Below are positions 1-8,444 of a stretch of 44,834 bases of DNA, in pieces. How positions within the stretch are numbered: position 1 is the first letter of the stretch; each line of letters begins with the position of its first letter. The translations under genes were made by a program, and so were the position numbers. Under the pieces are notes generated by a model, which saw only the letters and a program-made list of their open reading frames with translations, ran no database searches and was not told the origin of the DNA. Origin of the DNA: Sphaerisporangium sp. (GTDB taxonomy: Bacteria > Actinomycetota > Actinomycetes > Streptosporangiales > Streptosporangiaceae); contig JAOPYI010000017.1 of the NCBI GenBank assembly GCA_025964675.1, positions 1 through 44,834 on the forward strand. The letters run 5' to 3'.

Positions 1-192
1 GTTCTCTACGTGGGGCACTTCTTCCGCAAGGGGCTGCCCGTGGTGATGGACCTCACCGCCCTGTCCGACGCGGACGCCAAGCCGCTCGTCGACTTCGCGG
101 CCGGGCTGGTGTTCGGCCGCCGCGGAGACATGGACCGCATCGCGCACAAGATCTTCCTGCTGGTGCCCCCAGGCGTGGCCATCGTCACCTGA
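1..192 (+). CDS. SepF-like cell division protein (5'-truncated by window edge)
   Basis: The frame is open from base 1 to the TGA at 190-192, so only the last 63 residues are present. The segment DAKPLVDFAAGLVFG followed by KIFLLVPP is the conserved core and last strand of the SepF domain. SepF is the cytoplasmic membrane-anchoring partner of FtsZ that forms rings at the septum. The housekeeping sepF normally lies in the ftsZ-ylmE-sepF-yggT-divIVA cluster. Here the next gene is a convergent secreted protein and no yggT or divIVA follows, so this may be one of the SepF-like paralogues (SflA/SflB type) known in streptomycetes. The family call is firm; the paralogue assignment is inference because the upstream neighbours are not visible. 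Confidence 0.85.
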   Translation, partial: VLYVGHFFRKGLPVVMDLTALSDADAKPLVDFAAGLVFGRRGDMDRIAHKIFLLVPPGVAIVT

Positions 193-229
193 GCCGACCC
201 GGAAGATCGGTCCCACGCCGGAAACGGCG

Positions 230-262
230 GTGCCGTGCCAGGGACACCCCCAGGCACGGCAC
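230..262. terminator. Hairpin between convergent genes
   Basis: GTGCCGTGCC at 230-239 pairs perfectly with GGCACGGCAC at 253-262 across a 13-nt loop. It sits between the stop of the SepF-like gene (192) and the stop of the convergent secreted protein (291), so it could terminate both. There is no T-run, which is usual for actinobacterial hairpin terminators. Confidence 0.6.
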
Positions 263-290
263 TCGCTGTCACGCTACGCGCTGACCGGGC

Positions 291-902
291 TTACAGCGGC
301 GGGGTGAAGTTGACGAACGCACCGCAGTTGCCCGGCCAAGCCGGGTTCGTGCCCGTGCCCGGGGTCGGGTTGAGCACGCATGTCGTCTGGGCCACGAGAC
401 CGGTCGTACTCCGCACCGTGACGTGAAGGTTGTTTCCCATGACGGCCAGGCTGACATCCGAAACGTTGCCGGGGTAGTTCGCCAGCCCGGAAATGTCGTG
501 CCAGGGCGCAGGCGTACTCGGGTCCCGGATCAGCGTTGAGCCGTTCCCCTGAGCGAGCCCGATGTACTTGCTGTTGCCCATGAACGCCGTATCGATGCCG
601 TCGCTCCTTCCCCTAGGCCCGGGAGGACCAGGAGGACCGGGAGGGCACTTCTTGCAGCACTTCTTCTTGGTGACGACCTCGTTCTCATCGTCGTCATCGC
701 CCACCGGCTTCTGCCTGGTGGTGGTGACGAGGCTGGCCGGAGCGTGACCGACGTCGTACGCCACCCGGTGCCCCGGGACGCTCCGCACTTCCGTGCCGGC
801 CTGGGCCGTGGCCGGGAGCGACAGCGCGACGACTCCGCCGGTAATCGCCGTCGCGACCGCCAAAGTCCACGCGCGCTTACCTATTGTTTCCCGAGGAATC
901 AC
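291..902 (-). CDS. Secreted protein with a short collagen-like Gly-X-Y segment
   Basis: 203 aa from a GTG start at 902, preceded by a strong GGGGGAA ribosome site. Residues 1-35 are a Sec signal peptide ending in ATAQA. The mature part has an acidic run (GDDDDEN, about 68-74), a basic cysteine cluster KKKCCKKC (about 79-86), a proline-rich collagen-like run PPGPPGPPGPRGR, and a C-terminal domain of about 100 residues with two cysteines that I do not recognise. Three or four Gly-X-Y triplets are too few for a stable triple helix by themselves, so the motif may act as a linker or depend on clustering by the Cys/Lys region. Function is unknown; export is the only confident prediction. It has its own upstream region and no operon partner. 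Confidence 0.75.
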   Translation of the reverse strand: MIPRETIGKRAWTLAVATAITGGVVALSLPATAQAGTEVRSVPGHRVAYDVGHAPASLVTTTRQKPVGDDDDENEVVTKKKCCKKCPPGPPGPPGPRGRSDGIDTAFMGNSKYIGLAQGNGSTLIRDPSTPAPWHDISGLANYPGNVSDVSLAVMGNNLHVTVRSTTGLVAQTTCVLNPTPGTGTNPAWPGNCGAFVNFTPPL

Positions 903-1305
903 TCGGTTCCCCCATATCGCTTGAATTCCGATGAATCGGACCTTCTTCGTGCCGCTGCGGCAGCACCGCTATCTGGAATACCCATTCAGCGAAGCAGCGA
1001 CGCGGCGAGGAAGTAGCGATAGAGAAAACAGACGACACGATAAAGAAAAGAGCCACGACTCCGCTCTATTCCGAATACTCTTTAGCCGGGGAATATCCTC
1101 ATAGAGCCACAGAAAGCCGCCCGGTGACATAATCCAACCAATTCCACGATCTAGCCCGGGTCCACGTGCCTCAACGCGACGAGTCATCATGGAAGTCACG
1201 GCGTCATGGTCGCGGGTGCCGGGCGCGGCGTGGCACGTCAGCCGCTGCCCATCGTCGGCGAGACGGACGAGGAGACCGGCGACGACAAGATCGTGGATCT
1301 GAAGA
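903..1305. other. Intergenic region without a convincing gene
   Basis: About 400 bases between the start of the secreted collagen-like protein and the 3' end of rnpB. Bases 1015-1140 are clearly more A/T-rich than the surroundings and probably contain the promoter of the minus-strand secreted protein. An 8-base motif AGAGCCAC occurs twice (about 1050 and 1105). A 39-codon plus-strand frame at 1206-1325 runs into the rnpB 3' end and is not supported. Confidence 0.4.
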
Positions 1306-1708
1306 GCGGACGAGTCGGCCTGTAGGCCGGGTTCTGTCCTTTGCTTGCGCAAAGAGGCGACCATCCATCTAGGACCGTCGTTGCCGACGGTCTCAAGCGG
1401 TCTACCCGCGCGACTCGGGCGGGTCACCCTCGAACGCCGCGCGCGGGATCCTCCGAGGAGGAACCCTTCTTGACCTTGCTCCAGGTGGGGTTTACCGAGC
1501 CGCCCACGTCACCGTGGGCGCTGGTGGTCTCTTACACCACCGTTTCACCCTTACCTCCCCAAGATCGGGGAGGCGGTCTGTTTTCTGTGGCACTGTCCCG
1601 CGGGTCACCCCGGGTCGGCGTTACCGACCACCTTGCCCTGTGGAGCCCGGACCTTCCTCGGCGGGGCTTCGAAAAACCCCGACGCGGTCGCCCGGCCGAC
1701 TCGTCCGC
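1306..1708 (-). ncRNA. rnpB: RNase P RNA, class A
   Basis: Read on the minus strand, the sequence has the conserved 5' core GAGGAAGGTCCGGGCTCCA just after P1-P3, the ACAGNAAA-like core (GCCACAGAAAACAGACCGCC region, about 1571-1590), and the 3' CAGAACCCGGCCTACAGG element near 1318-1335. The two ends form a perfect 15-bp P1 helix: GCGGACGAGTCGGCC (1708-1694) with GGCCGACTCGTCCGC (1320-1306). RNase P RNA is the ribozyme that trims the 5' ends of tRNA precursors. A length near 400 nt is normal for actinobacteria. It lies just downstream of the RNase HI/phosphatase gene on the same strand, an order I recall from Mycobacterium. Exact ends are uncertain by a few bases. Confidence 0.93.
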
Positions 1709-1717
1709 TGTTCTTCT

Positions 1718-1745
1718 AGTTTAACGGATCACAAGCCGACTTTAA
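1718..1745 (-). promoter_or_regulatory. Possible rnpB promoter
   Basis: On the minus strand TAAACT (1723-1718) is a reasonable -10 placed about ten bases before the P1 helix. An ATTAAA hexamer lies 17 bases further upstream as a weak -35. The assignment rests on position and hexamer match only. Confidence 0.3.
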
Positions 1746-1830
1746 TCCGATGGCAAGCCTCAGCAGATCAGATAGGACGCGTACGGCGGTGGCCCGTGCC
1801 CCCGCCGTCACCGCCGTACACCACGACAGA

Positions 1831-3063
1831 TCAGCGAAGGTGTGACGTGTCGTTGAGCGCTCTGACCAGCTCGGGGCCGTCAGCGAAGTAGTCGACCGCC
1901 GACAGGGACGCCACGTCGAGATGCATGCGGTAGAGCGCCGCCGGGGGCGCCAGCAGCGCCAAGCGCAGGAGCAGCTTGATCGGCGACACGTGGGAGACGA
2001 CCAGGACCGTCTTGCCCTTGTGGTCGAACAGGACGCGGTCCCTGGCGTCGCCGACCCGGAGTGCCGCCTGCTCGAAGCTCTCGCCGCCGGGCGGGGCCAC
2101 GGCCGGGTCCGCGAGCCACGCCGCCAGCTCGCCGGGCCAGCGACGCTGGATCTCGGTGAAGGTCTGGCCCTCCCACTCACCGAAGTCGACCTCGCGAAGG
2201 CCGTCGTCCACGGCGACCTTCAGGCCGGTGCGGGCGGCCACGGCCTCGGCCGTCCGCCGGGCACGCCGGAGGGGGGAGCTGACGATCACGTCGATCTCGT
2301 ACGGCTTGCGCGACAGCCGTACGGCGGCCGCCTCGGCCTGGGCGACGCCGCTGGGGGTCAGGTCGGGATCGCCGATGCCGGAGAACCGGCGGTCGACGGA
2401 GAACGGTGTCTCGCCGTGGCGGAGCAGCAACAACGACGTGGCCGTGCTCGACGGTCCCATCCAGCCGCTTCCGGGCTTCGGCTGGAGGGCGGGGGTCATG
2501 GTGGTGTCCGGGACAGGCCCGGACGCCCCCTCCGGTGCCAATGCGCCGGTGGCCGGGGCCGTGGGGGGGCCGAGGTCGTAGAGGTTGTCGTTGACGGCTT
2601 CGGGTGAGTAAGCGGGAGCGGCGACCGCGGAAAGTGGCTTGCCCTGCCACTTCCTGCCTTTGGCCGCGGCGTCCATGGCCTCGTTGGCCAGGCGGTCGGC
2701 GTCGCGGTTGCGCTCCCTCGGGATCCACTTCCAGCTCACGTGAAGGCGCCGCGCCAGGCCGGCCGCTTCGAGCGCCAGCGGGCGCAGCCCTTCGTTCTTG
2801 ACCTTCCAGCGGCCGGCCATCTGCTCGACGACCAGCTTGGAGTCCATGCGTACTTCGACCGTCACGCCTTCGCCCGCGAGCGCGAGCACCGACCGCAGGC
2901 CCGCGATCAGGCCTTGGTACTCGGCGACGTTGTTGGTCGTGACCCCGAGCGAGTCGGCCGCCTCGGCCAGCACCTGGCCGTCGACGTCCTTGACGACGGC
3001 GCCGTACCCGGCGGGACCTGGATTGCCCCGGGACCCGCCGTCGGCCTCGACGACGAGCTTCAC
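1831..3063 (-). CDS. Bifunctional RNase HI / histidine phosphatase
   Basis: 410 aa. I chose the GTG at 3063 because it overlaps the stop of the upstream gene in a GTGA tetranucleotide and gives a protein beginning directly with the RNase H fold. The RNase HI domain (1 to about 135) carries the acidic catalytic set D8, E49, D74 and D123 (ADGGSRGNPGP, AEYQGL, MDSKL, RDADRLAN). A variable proline-rich linker of about 70 residues follows. The histidine phosphatase (phosphoglycerate mutase-like) domain starts about residue 208 with LLLLRHGET, has the VDFGEWEG motif and the late catalytic His in VVSHVSP. The architecture is that of mycobacterial Rv2228c: RNA-DNA hybrid cleavage plus a CobC-like (alpha-ribazole phosphatase) half. 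It is the last gene of a three-gene operon. Confidence 0.92.
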   Translation of the reverse strand: MKLVVEADGGSRGNPGPAGYGAVVKDVDGQVLAEAADSLGVTTNNVAEYQGLIAGLRSVLALAGEGVTVEVRMDSKLVVEQMAGRWKVKNEGLRPLALEAAGLARRLHVSWKWIPRERNRDADRLANEAMDAAAKGRKWQGKPLSAVAAPAYSPEAVNDNLYDLGPPTAPATGALAPEGASGPVPDTTMTPALQPKPGSGWMGPSSTATSLLLLRHGETPFSVDRRFSGIGDPDLTPSGVAQAEAAAVRLSRKPYEIDVIVSSPLRRARRTAEAVAARTGLKVAVDDGLREVDFGEWEGQTFTEIQRRWPGELAAWLADPAVAPPGGESFEQAALRVGDARDRVLFDHKGKTVLVVSHVSPIKLLLRLALLAPPAALYRMHLDVASLSAVDYFADGPELVRALNDTSHLR

Positions 3064-3800
3064 AGACCCGACTCGGGCGTGCGGACCAGAATCCTGCGGC
3101 ACTCCTCGCAGCGGATCACCTCGTCGTGGGCGGCGGCCCTGATGCGGTTGAGGTCGGCGATCGAGAGCGACACCTTGCAGCCCTGGCACCGGCCTCCCTG
3201 CAGCATGGCCGCGCCGACGCCGTACTGCCCGCGCAGCTTCTCGTACAGGGTGAGCAGGTCGGCGGGGATGTCGGCGGTGATGCCTCCGCGCCTGCCCTTG
3301 GCCTCCTCGCTCTCACTGTCGAGGGCGCCGAGCGCGACGTCGCGCTTCTCCTCCAGCACGGACAGGCCGGAGCCTATCTCCGCCCGCTCGGCCGACAACC
3401 GGGTGACGTCGGCGTCCGCCGCCTCCCGGCGCTCCATGATCTCAAGGACGATGTCTTCGAGGTCGCCCTGGCGACGGTGGAGCGAGGCGATCTCGGACTG
3501 CAGGTTGGACAGATCCTTGGGGGAGGAGACCTGGCCGGAGTCGAGGCGCTTCTGGTCACGCTCGGCGCGGACGCGCACGGCGTCGACGTCGGACTCGGCC
3601 TTGGTCTGCTCCCTGGCGAGGTCGCTGGCCTCGGTCTCTGCGGTGATCACTTCGGTGGCGAGGCGGGCAAGCTTGGCCGACCGCTCGTCGATCTCCGCGA
3701 GCTCGGGCAGCGTGCGGCGGCGATGTGCCAGCCTGTCGAGGACGGCGTCGAGCTCGGCCAGCTCGAGCAGGCGCTTCTGTGCTTCCGGGGCTGCTTTCAC
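3060..3800 (-). CDS. Zinc-ribbon coiled-coil protein (COG1579 family)
   Basis: 246 aa from a GTG at 3800 that follows the upstream stop codon without a gap. Residues about 10-170 are charged heptad-like helices predicted to form a long antiparallel coiled coil. The C-terminus has the C4 zinc-ribbon pattern CQGC...CEEC (about residues 204-235). Members of this family are nucleic-acid- or ribosome-associated adaptor-like proteins with poorly defined roles. Its fixed position between a Nif3-like protein and an RNase HI/phosphatase is conserved in actinobacteria (Rv2230c-Rv2229c-Rv2228c in M. tuberculosis). Family call firm, molecular role unknown. Confidence 0.88.
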   Translation of the reverse strand: MKAAPEAQKRLLELAELDAVLDRLAHRRRTLPELAEIDERSAKLARLATEVITAETEASDLAREQTKAESDVDAVRVRAERDQKRLDSGQVSSPKDLSNLQSEIASLHRRQGDLEDIVLEIMERREAADADVTRLSAERAEIGSGLSVLEEKRDVALGALDSESEEAKGRRGGITADIPADLLTLYEKLRGQYGVGAAMLQGGRCQGCKVSLSIADLNRIRAAAHDEVIRCEECRRILVRTPESGL

Positions 3801-4640
3801 TTATTCCTCGCACTGTGCTGTTGTAGTCCAGGCGTCCGTGACCCTCTCGGAGACCCGCGTCTCAACATTAATCCCCTTGGCGGCCAACCCGGACGCGAGT
3901 AGCGCGGCGGCCTGCGGCAGCCATGGCCATTCGGTGGCCCAGTGGGCCGCGTCGATCAGGGCAGGGCCGCCGGAGAACTCCCCGGACTGCATGAACTCGC
4001 TGGCCGGATGGTGCCTGAGGTCGGCGGTGAGGAAGACATCGGCGACGCGAGCCGTGCCCAGGAGCGAGTCTCCCGCGCCGCCGCTGACGGCGACCGTGCG
4101 CACGACGCGGGACGGGTCGCCTGCGACCCTGAGGCCCCACGCGGTGCGCGGCAGGCCCCGGGCTGCCTGGGCGGCGAAGTTCTGGAGCGTCAGGGGCTCG
4201 TCCAGCTCGCCGACGCGGCCGAGGCCCCGGACCGGATCGTCCGGCGACGGCTGGAGCGGCCGCAGCTCTCCGGACAGTCCCACGGCCCTGGCCAGGGCGT
4301 CGGAGACCCCGGGGTTGGCCACGTCGGCGTTGGTGTGCGCGGTGTAGAGCGAGATGTCGTGCTTGATCAACCGGTGGACCAGCGCGCCCTTGACCGTGTC
4401 GGCGGCCACGCTGGTCGTGCCCCGCAGGTAGAGGGGATGGTGCGTGACGATCAGGTCGGCGCCCCAGGCCACCGCCTCATCGGCGACGCCCGCCACAGGG
4501 TCGACGGCAAACAGGATCTTGTTCACGGGTTGCGCCGGATCTCCGCAAACCAGTCCCACAGCGTCCCAGGTCTCCGCCCAAGCGGGGTCATACGTGGATT
4601 CAAGTTCCGCGATGATCGCGGACAACGCTGTCGGGGACAC
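3801..4640 (-). CDS. Nif3-like dinuclear metal-centre protein
   Basis: 279 aa with a GTG start at 4640. The N-terminal WDAVGLVCGDP stretch and the THHPLYLRG motif (about residues 65-73) are typical of the Nif3/YbgI/YqfO family, whose conserved His and Asp/Glu residues bind a two-metal centre inside a hexameric ring. A second His motif near the C-terminus (DAAHWATEWPWLPQAA) supplies the remaining ligands. The family is often annotated as GTP cyclohydrolase I type 2, but that activity is not general. This is the first gene of the minus-strand operon with the zinc-ribbon and RNase HI/phosphatase genes; the intergenic space to the divergent monooxygenase is only 60 bases, so both promoters must lie there. 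Confidence 0.9.
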   Translation of the reverse strand: MSPTALSAIIAELESTYDPAWAETWDAVGLVCGDPAQPVNKILFAVDPVAGVADEAVAWGADLIVTHHPLYLRGTTSVAADTVKGALVHRLIKHDISLYTAHTNADVANPGVSDALARAVGLSGELRPLQPSPDDPVRGLGRVGELDEPLTLQNFAAQAARGLPRTAWGLRVAGDPSRVVRTVAVSGGAGDSLLGTARVADVFLTADLRHHPASEFMQSGEFSGGPALIDAAHWATEWPWLPQAAALLASGLAAKGINVETRVSERVTDAWTTTAQCEE

Positions 4641-4700
4641 GTGCGCACACTATCGGCACGACCTACTGTGATTACGTCCTGACACCCGGAGGGCTGGCGA

Positions 4701-6143
4701 ATGGCACCAACGGTAGCGATCATTGGGGCGGGCTTCGGCGGGCTGTGCATGGGGATCCAGCTCCAAAGGGCCGGGATCACCACGTACACGATCTTCGAGA
4801 AGGCAGGAGGCGTCGGGGGCACGTGGCGGGACAACACCTATCCCGGCGCCGCCTGCGACGTGCCCTCGCACCTGTACTCCTACTCGTTCGAGCAGCGTCA
4901 CGACTGGACGCGCCGCTACCCCCGGCAGCGCGAGATCCTCGCCTACCTCGAACATTGCGCGGACAAGTACGGCGTGCGCCCTCATCTGCGGTTGAACACC
5001 GAGGTCACGGCCGCGACGTTCGACGAGCAGGCGAACCGGTGGCGGGTGACCACGGCCGACGGCGAGGAGCGCATGTTCGACGTGGTGGTCTCCGGGGTGG
5101 GCCAGCTCAACCGGCCTCGCCTGCCTGACATTCCGGGTATCTCCACCTTCGAGGGCGCCGGCTTCCACTCCGCCCGCTGGGACCACGACCACGATCTCGC
5201 CGGGCGCCGTGTCGCCGTGATCGGCAACGGCTCCTCCGCCGCGCAGTTCATCCCCCGGATCGCCCGCGCCGCCGGCCACCTGGACGTCTACCAGCGCACG
5301 CCCAACTGGGTGATCCCCAAGATGGACGGGGAGTACGGGCCCCGCGAGCGGCTCGCCTTCCAGCGCCTGCCGCTCCTGCAGACCGCGAACCGCGAGCGGA
5401 TCTACCGGTTCATCGAGGGGCTGGTCTTCCCCGTGGTGGTCGGGGGCTGGAGCCGGCGCGTGATCACCAAGCGGGCCCAGGACCACCTCAGGCAGCAGGT
5501 CAGGGACCCGGAGCTGCGCGCCAAGCTCACGCCGACCTACCCGATCGGGTGCAGGCGGATCGTCATCGACAGCGATTTCTACCCGGCGCTGACACGGCCC
5601 AACGTGGACGTCGTCACCGACCCGATCACCCGTATCGTCCCCAACGGCATCGAGACGGCGGGCGGCGACGTCCGCGAGGCCGACACGATCATCTACGCGA
5701 CCGGCTTCCGCACGACCGACTTCCTCGCCCCCATCGAGATCACCGGTAGGGAAGGCCGCCGCCTGCATGAGGTGTGGAAGACAGGCGCGGAGGCCTACCT
5801 GGGGGTCGCCGTGCCGTACTTCCCCAACCTCTTCCTGCTGTACGGGCCGAACACCAACCTCGGCCACAACTCCATCATCATCATGATCGAATCGCAGGTC
5901 CGGTACATCATGGGCTGCCTGCCGCTGCTGTCCGCGCGCGGCCCGATGGAGGTACGGCAGTCCGCCATGGACGCGTGGCGCCGGACGCTCGACCAGGCGA
6001 TGGCCCGTACGGTCTGGGAGGCGAGCTGCCGCAGCTGGTACAAGAACGCCGCCGGCAGGGTGACGAACAACTGGCCGCGCCCGACGACGGTGTACCGCCG
6101 GATCACCCAGGCCCCGCGCCCGGGCTCGTACACCTTCGGCTGA
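4701..6143 (+). CDS. Flavin-containing Baeyer-Villiger-type monooxygenase
   Basis: 480 aa from an ATG at 4701 with a GGAGGG ribosome site about ten bases upstream. GAGFGG at residues 9-14 is the FAD-binding Rossmann loop, GGVGGTWRDNTYPGAACD (37-53) is the second conserved FAD segment, and GNGSSA (175-180) is the NADPH-binding loop. Residues 150-161 fit the Baeyer-Villiger fingerprint FxGxxxHxxxWD exactly. Such enzymes insert oxygen next to a carbonyl in ketones or oxidise soft heteroatoms using NADPH and O2, in the cytoplasm. The protein is slightly shorter than cyclohexanone monooxygenase (about 540 aa) and nearer the short type I group. The substrate cannot be read from the sequence and no pathway partner lies beside it. 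Confidence 0.9.
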   Translation: MAPTVAIIGAGFGGLCMGIQLQRAGITTYTIFEKAGGVGGTWRDNTYPGAACDVPSHLYSYSFEQRHDWTRRYPRQREILAYLEHCADKYGVRPHLRLNTEVTAATFDEQANRWRVTTADGEERMFDVVVSGVGQLNRPRLPDIPGISTFEGAGFHSARWDHDHDLAGRRVAVIGNGSSAAQFIPRIARAAGHLDVYQRTPNWVIPKMDGEYGPRERLAFQRLPLLQTANRERIYRFIEGLVFPVVVGGWSRRVITKRAQDHLRQQVRDPELRAKLTPTYPIGCRRIVIDSDFYPALTRPNVDVVTDPITRIVPNGIETAGGDVREADTIIYATGFRTTDFLAPIEITGREGRRLHEVWKTGAEAYLGVAVPYFPNLFLLYGPNTNLGHNSIIIMIESQVRYIMGCLPLLSARGPMEVRQSAMDAWRRTLDQAMARTVWEASCRSWYKNAAGRVTNNWPRPTTVYRRITQAPRPGSYTFG

Positions 6144-6288
6144 CCTGCCCTGAATTTCGATTCGCCCGGCCTGCGTATACGGTCGGATGGAACCGGACAC
6201 CTCGCTGAACGCGGCGCCCCTTTCCGTCGGTCGCCTGCCTTATCGTGCGGGTGAAGCCGGGAGGACCACGGGCGAAAGGAGTCCACAC

Positions 6289-7341
6289 GTGTTCGCAGAG
6301 CTTCATCGGGACGCGATCGTGGCAGACACCCACAACGACCTTTTGATGGCGGTCTCGGCGAGACCGCCGGAGATGTGGGCGTCGTTCTTCCGGGAGCAGT
6401 GGCTGCCCCAGCTGCGCGAGGGCGGCGTCGACGTGCAGGTCCTCCCGGTCTTCATCGACAGCCCATACCGCCCGGAGGGCGCGCTCCGCCAGACCCTGCG
6501 GATGATCGAGTGCGCCCACGCGGTGGCCGAGGGCAACCCCGGTGACGTGAGCATCTGCTACGACGGCCAGCAGGTCGACGAGGCCCTCGCACTGGGCCGG
6601 ATCGCCCTGGTCATCGCCCTGGAGAGCATGCCTGGCCTGGACGCGAGCGTGGAGCTGCTGCCCACCCTGTTCCGGCTCGGCGTCCGCGTCGCGTCCATCG
6701 CGCACTGGGGCCGCACGCCGCTCGCCGACGGCAGCGGGGAGGACGCCACCGGCAGCCGCCTGACCGGGTACGGCGTCGCGGCGCTCCAGGAGATGGAGCG
6801 GCTGGGCATGATCTTCGACATCTCCCACCTGGGCGCCTCGGGCGTGGCGCACGTGCTGGAGATCGCCACCCGGCCGGTCATCGCGACCCACTCCTCCGCC
6901 CGCGCCCTGCGCGACCATCACCGCAACCTCACCGACGATCAGCTGCGTGCCGTCGGGGCGGGCGGCGGCGTCGTCTGCGTCAACTTCCTCGCGGCGTTCC
7001 TGTCGGACAAACCCGAGGGGTACACCGTGGAGCGGCTCGCCGACCACATCCTGCACGTCGCGGACGTCGCCGGGGTCGACCACGTCGGCCTCGGCCCCGA
7101 CTTCATGAAGGAGGTCATGGTCGACCTGACGCCCCCCTGCTGCGAGGGGTTCAGCTACAGCGGGATCGACTCGCTCGCGGCCATCCCGGGCCTCGAAGGG
7201 CCCCGCGGCATGCCTCTGGTGACCGAGCAGCTTCTCGAGCGCGGCCTCGACGAGAAGGACATACACAAGATCCTCGGCGGGAACGTCATGCGCCTGTTCC
7301 GCGACGAGCTGGGACGTCCCGCACCGGAGCCCCTCAGATGA
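6289..7341 (+). CDS. Membrane dipeptidase family M19
   Basis: 350 aa. The GTG at 6289 was chosen because GAAAGGAG lies eight bases upstream and the protein then starts just before the first zinc motif; the frame is open further upstream without family similarity. H15 and D17 in DTHNDL are the first zinc ligands, and VIALESM, DISHLG, IATHSSARAL and DHVGLGPDF are the other M19 signatures. Family members are zinc metalloenzymes that split dipeptides and, unusually, accept D-amino acids at the C-terminal position. No signal peptide is seen, so it should act in the cytoplasm. It opens a four-gene operon with M20, GNAT and racemase genes joined by 4-base overlaps, and would feed released D-amino acids to them. 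Confidence 0.92.
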   Translation: MFAELHRDAIVADTHNDLLMAVSARPPEMWASFFREQWLPQLREGGVDVQVLPVFIDSPYRPEGALRQTLRMIECAHAVAEGNPGDVSICYDGQQVDEALALGRIALVIALESMPGLDASVELLPTLFRLGVRVASIAHWGRTPLADGSGEDATGSRLTGYGVAALQEMERLGMIFDISHLGASGVAHVLEIATRPVIATHSSARALRDHHRNLTDDQLRAVGAGGGVVCVNFLAAFLSDKPEGYTVERLADHILHVADVAGVDHVGLGPDFMKEVMVDLTPPCCEGFSYSGIDSLAAIPGLEGPRGMPLVTEQLLERGLDEKDIHKILGGNVMRLFRDELGRPAPEPLR

Positions 7342-8444
7342 CGCGGGGCGACCTGCCGGTGATGCTCGACGACCTGGAGGAGCTCGTCCTCTGCGAGTCC
7401 TTCTCCTCCGATCACGACGCGGTCGCCGCCAGCGCCGAGGTGGTCGCCACCCTTGGCGCCAGGCACCTCGGCGTGCGTCCCGAGCCGATCGTCGCGGGCG
7501 GGGTCACCCACCTGCGCTGGAGCTTCGGCACGCCGCGCGTGCTCCTCCTCGGCCACCACGACACGGTCTGGCCCATCGGGTCGCTGCGCGAGCACCCGTG
7601 GTCGGTCACCGACGGCGTCGCACGAGGGCCGGGGGTGTTCGACATGAAGGCCGGTCTCGTGCAGATGTTCCACGCGCTGCGCTCGATCGGGTCGCTCGAC
7701 GGGGTCTGCGTGCTGGTCACCGGGGACGAGGAGCTGGGCTCGCATACCTCCCGCGGGCTCATCGAGCGCAGCGCCGAGGGGTGCTCTGCCGCGTTCGTCC
7801 TGGAGGCGAGCGCCGACGGCGGCGCGCTCAAGACGGCCCGTAAGGGCGTCTCCACCTATGAGCTGGTCGTGCACGGCTTGGCCGCCCACGCGGGCCTGGA
7901 GCCTGAGAAGGGGGCCAACGCCGGAGTTGAGCTGGCCCACCAGATCCTGGCCATCACGGCGATGTCCGACCCGAAGGGCCCCGCGACGACCGTGACGCCG
8001 ACGATGATGAACGCGGGCACCAGCGTGAACACCGTGCCCTCGCTGGCCTCCGTCGCCGTCGACGTGCGCGCGGCCGACCAGGCGGAGCAGGCGCGGGTGG
8101 ACGCCGGCATGCGCGCCCTGCCGCCCAGGCTGGCCGGCACGCGCCTGGAGGTCAAGGGCGGCATCAACCGGCCGCCCATGGACGCCACCTCGTCCTCCGC
8201 GCTGTTCAAGCTGGCCGAGCTGGTCGCGGCCGAGCTGGGGCTCGGTCCCCTGCGGGGCGTGGCCGTGGGCGGCGCCTCGGACGGCAACTTCACGGCCGGT
8301 GCCGGCTGCCCCACCCTCGACGGCCTCGGCGCGGTCGGCGGCGGCGCCCACGCGGCACACGAGCACGTCATCATCGATGAGATGCCTCGCCGCGCGTCCC
8401 TGCTGGCCGGGCTGGTCGAGGCGGTCCTGGAAGGCCGGCAGTGA
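7338..8444 (+). CDS. M20 family metallohydrolase, probable N-succinyl-L-amino-acid desuccinylase
   Basis: 368 aa; the ATG overlaps the dipeptidase stop (ATGA). H73 and D75 in GHHDTVW, bridging D102 in GVFDMK, general base E131 and ligand E132 in GDEELGS, and a C-terminal His in GGAHAAHEHV match the M20 dinuclear zinc site of carboxypeptidase G2-like enzymes. A central dimerisation/lid domain (about 165-280) is present. M20 members remove N-acyl groups or hydrolyse dipeptides. In the pathway described for Geobacillus kaustophilus an M20 enzyme of this kind desuccinylates N-succinyl-L-amino acids and is encoded with an acyltransferase and a racemase, as here. The specific substrate is inferred from that context; glutamate carboxypeptidase is the alternative. 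Confidence 0.85.
   Translation: MTRGDLPVMLDDLEELVLCESFSSDHDAVAASAEVVATLGARHLGVRPEPIVAGGVTHLRWSFGTPRVLLLGHHDTVWPIGSLREHPWSVTDGVARGPGVFDMKAGLVQMFHALRSIGSLDGVCVLVTGDEELGSHTSRGLIERSAEGCSAAFVLEASADGGALKTARKGVSTYELVVHGLAAHAGLEPEKGANAGVELAHQILAITAMSDPKGPATTVTPTMMNAGTSVNTVPSLASVAVDVRAADQAEQARVDAGMRALPPRLAGTRLEVKGGINRPPMDATSSSALFKLAELVAAELGLGPLRGVAVGGASDGNFTAGAGCPTLDGLGAVGGGAHAAHEHVIIDEMPRRASLLAGLVEAVLEGRQ

Noticed and set aside
1206-1325. 39-codon plus-strand frame with an acidic GETDEETGDDK stretch
   Set aside because: It ends inside the rnpB P1 helix on the opposite strand and its ribosome site is weak; kept only as a remote possibility.
969-1427. 152-aa minus-strand open frame over the rnpB 3' end
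   Set aside because: It overlaps the conserved RNase P RNA and has no family signature or ribosome site.
4650-6200. 516-aa minus-strand open frame opposite the monooxygenase
   Set aside because: The plus-strand frame has all FAD, NADPH and Baeyer-Villiger motifs; the antisense frame has none.
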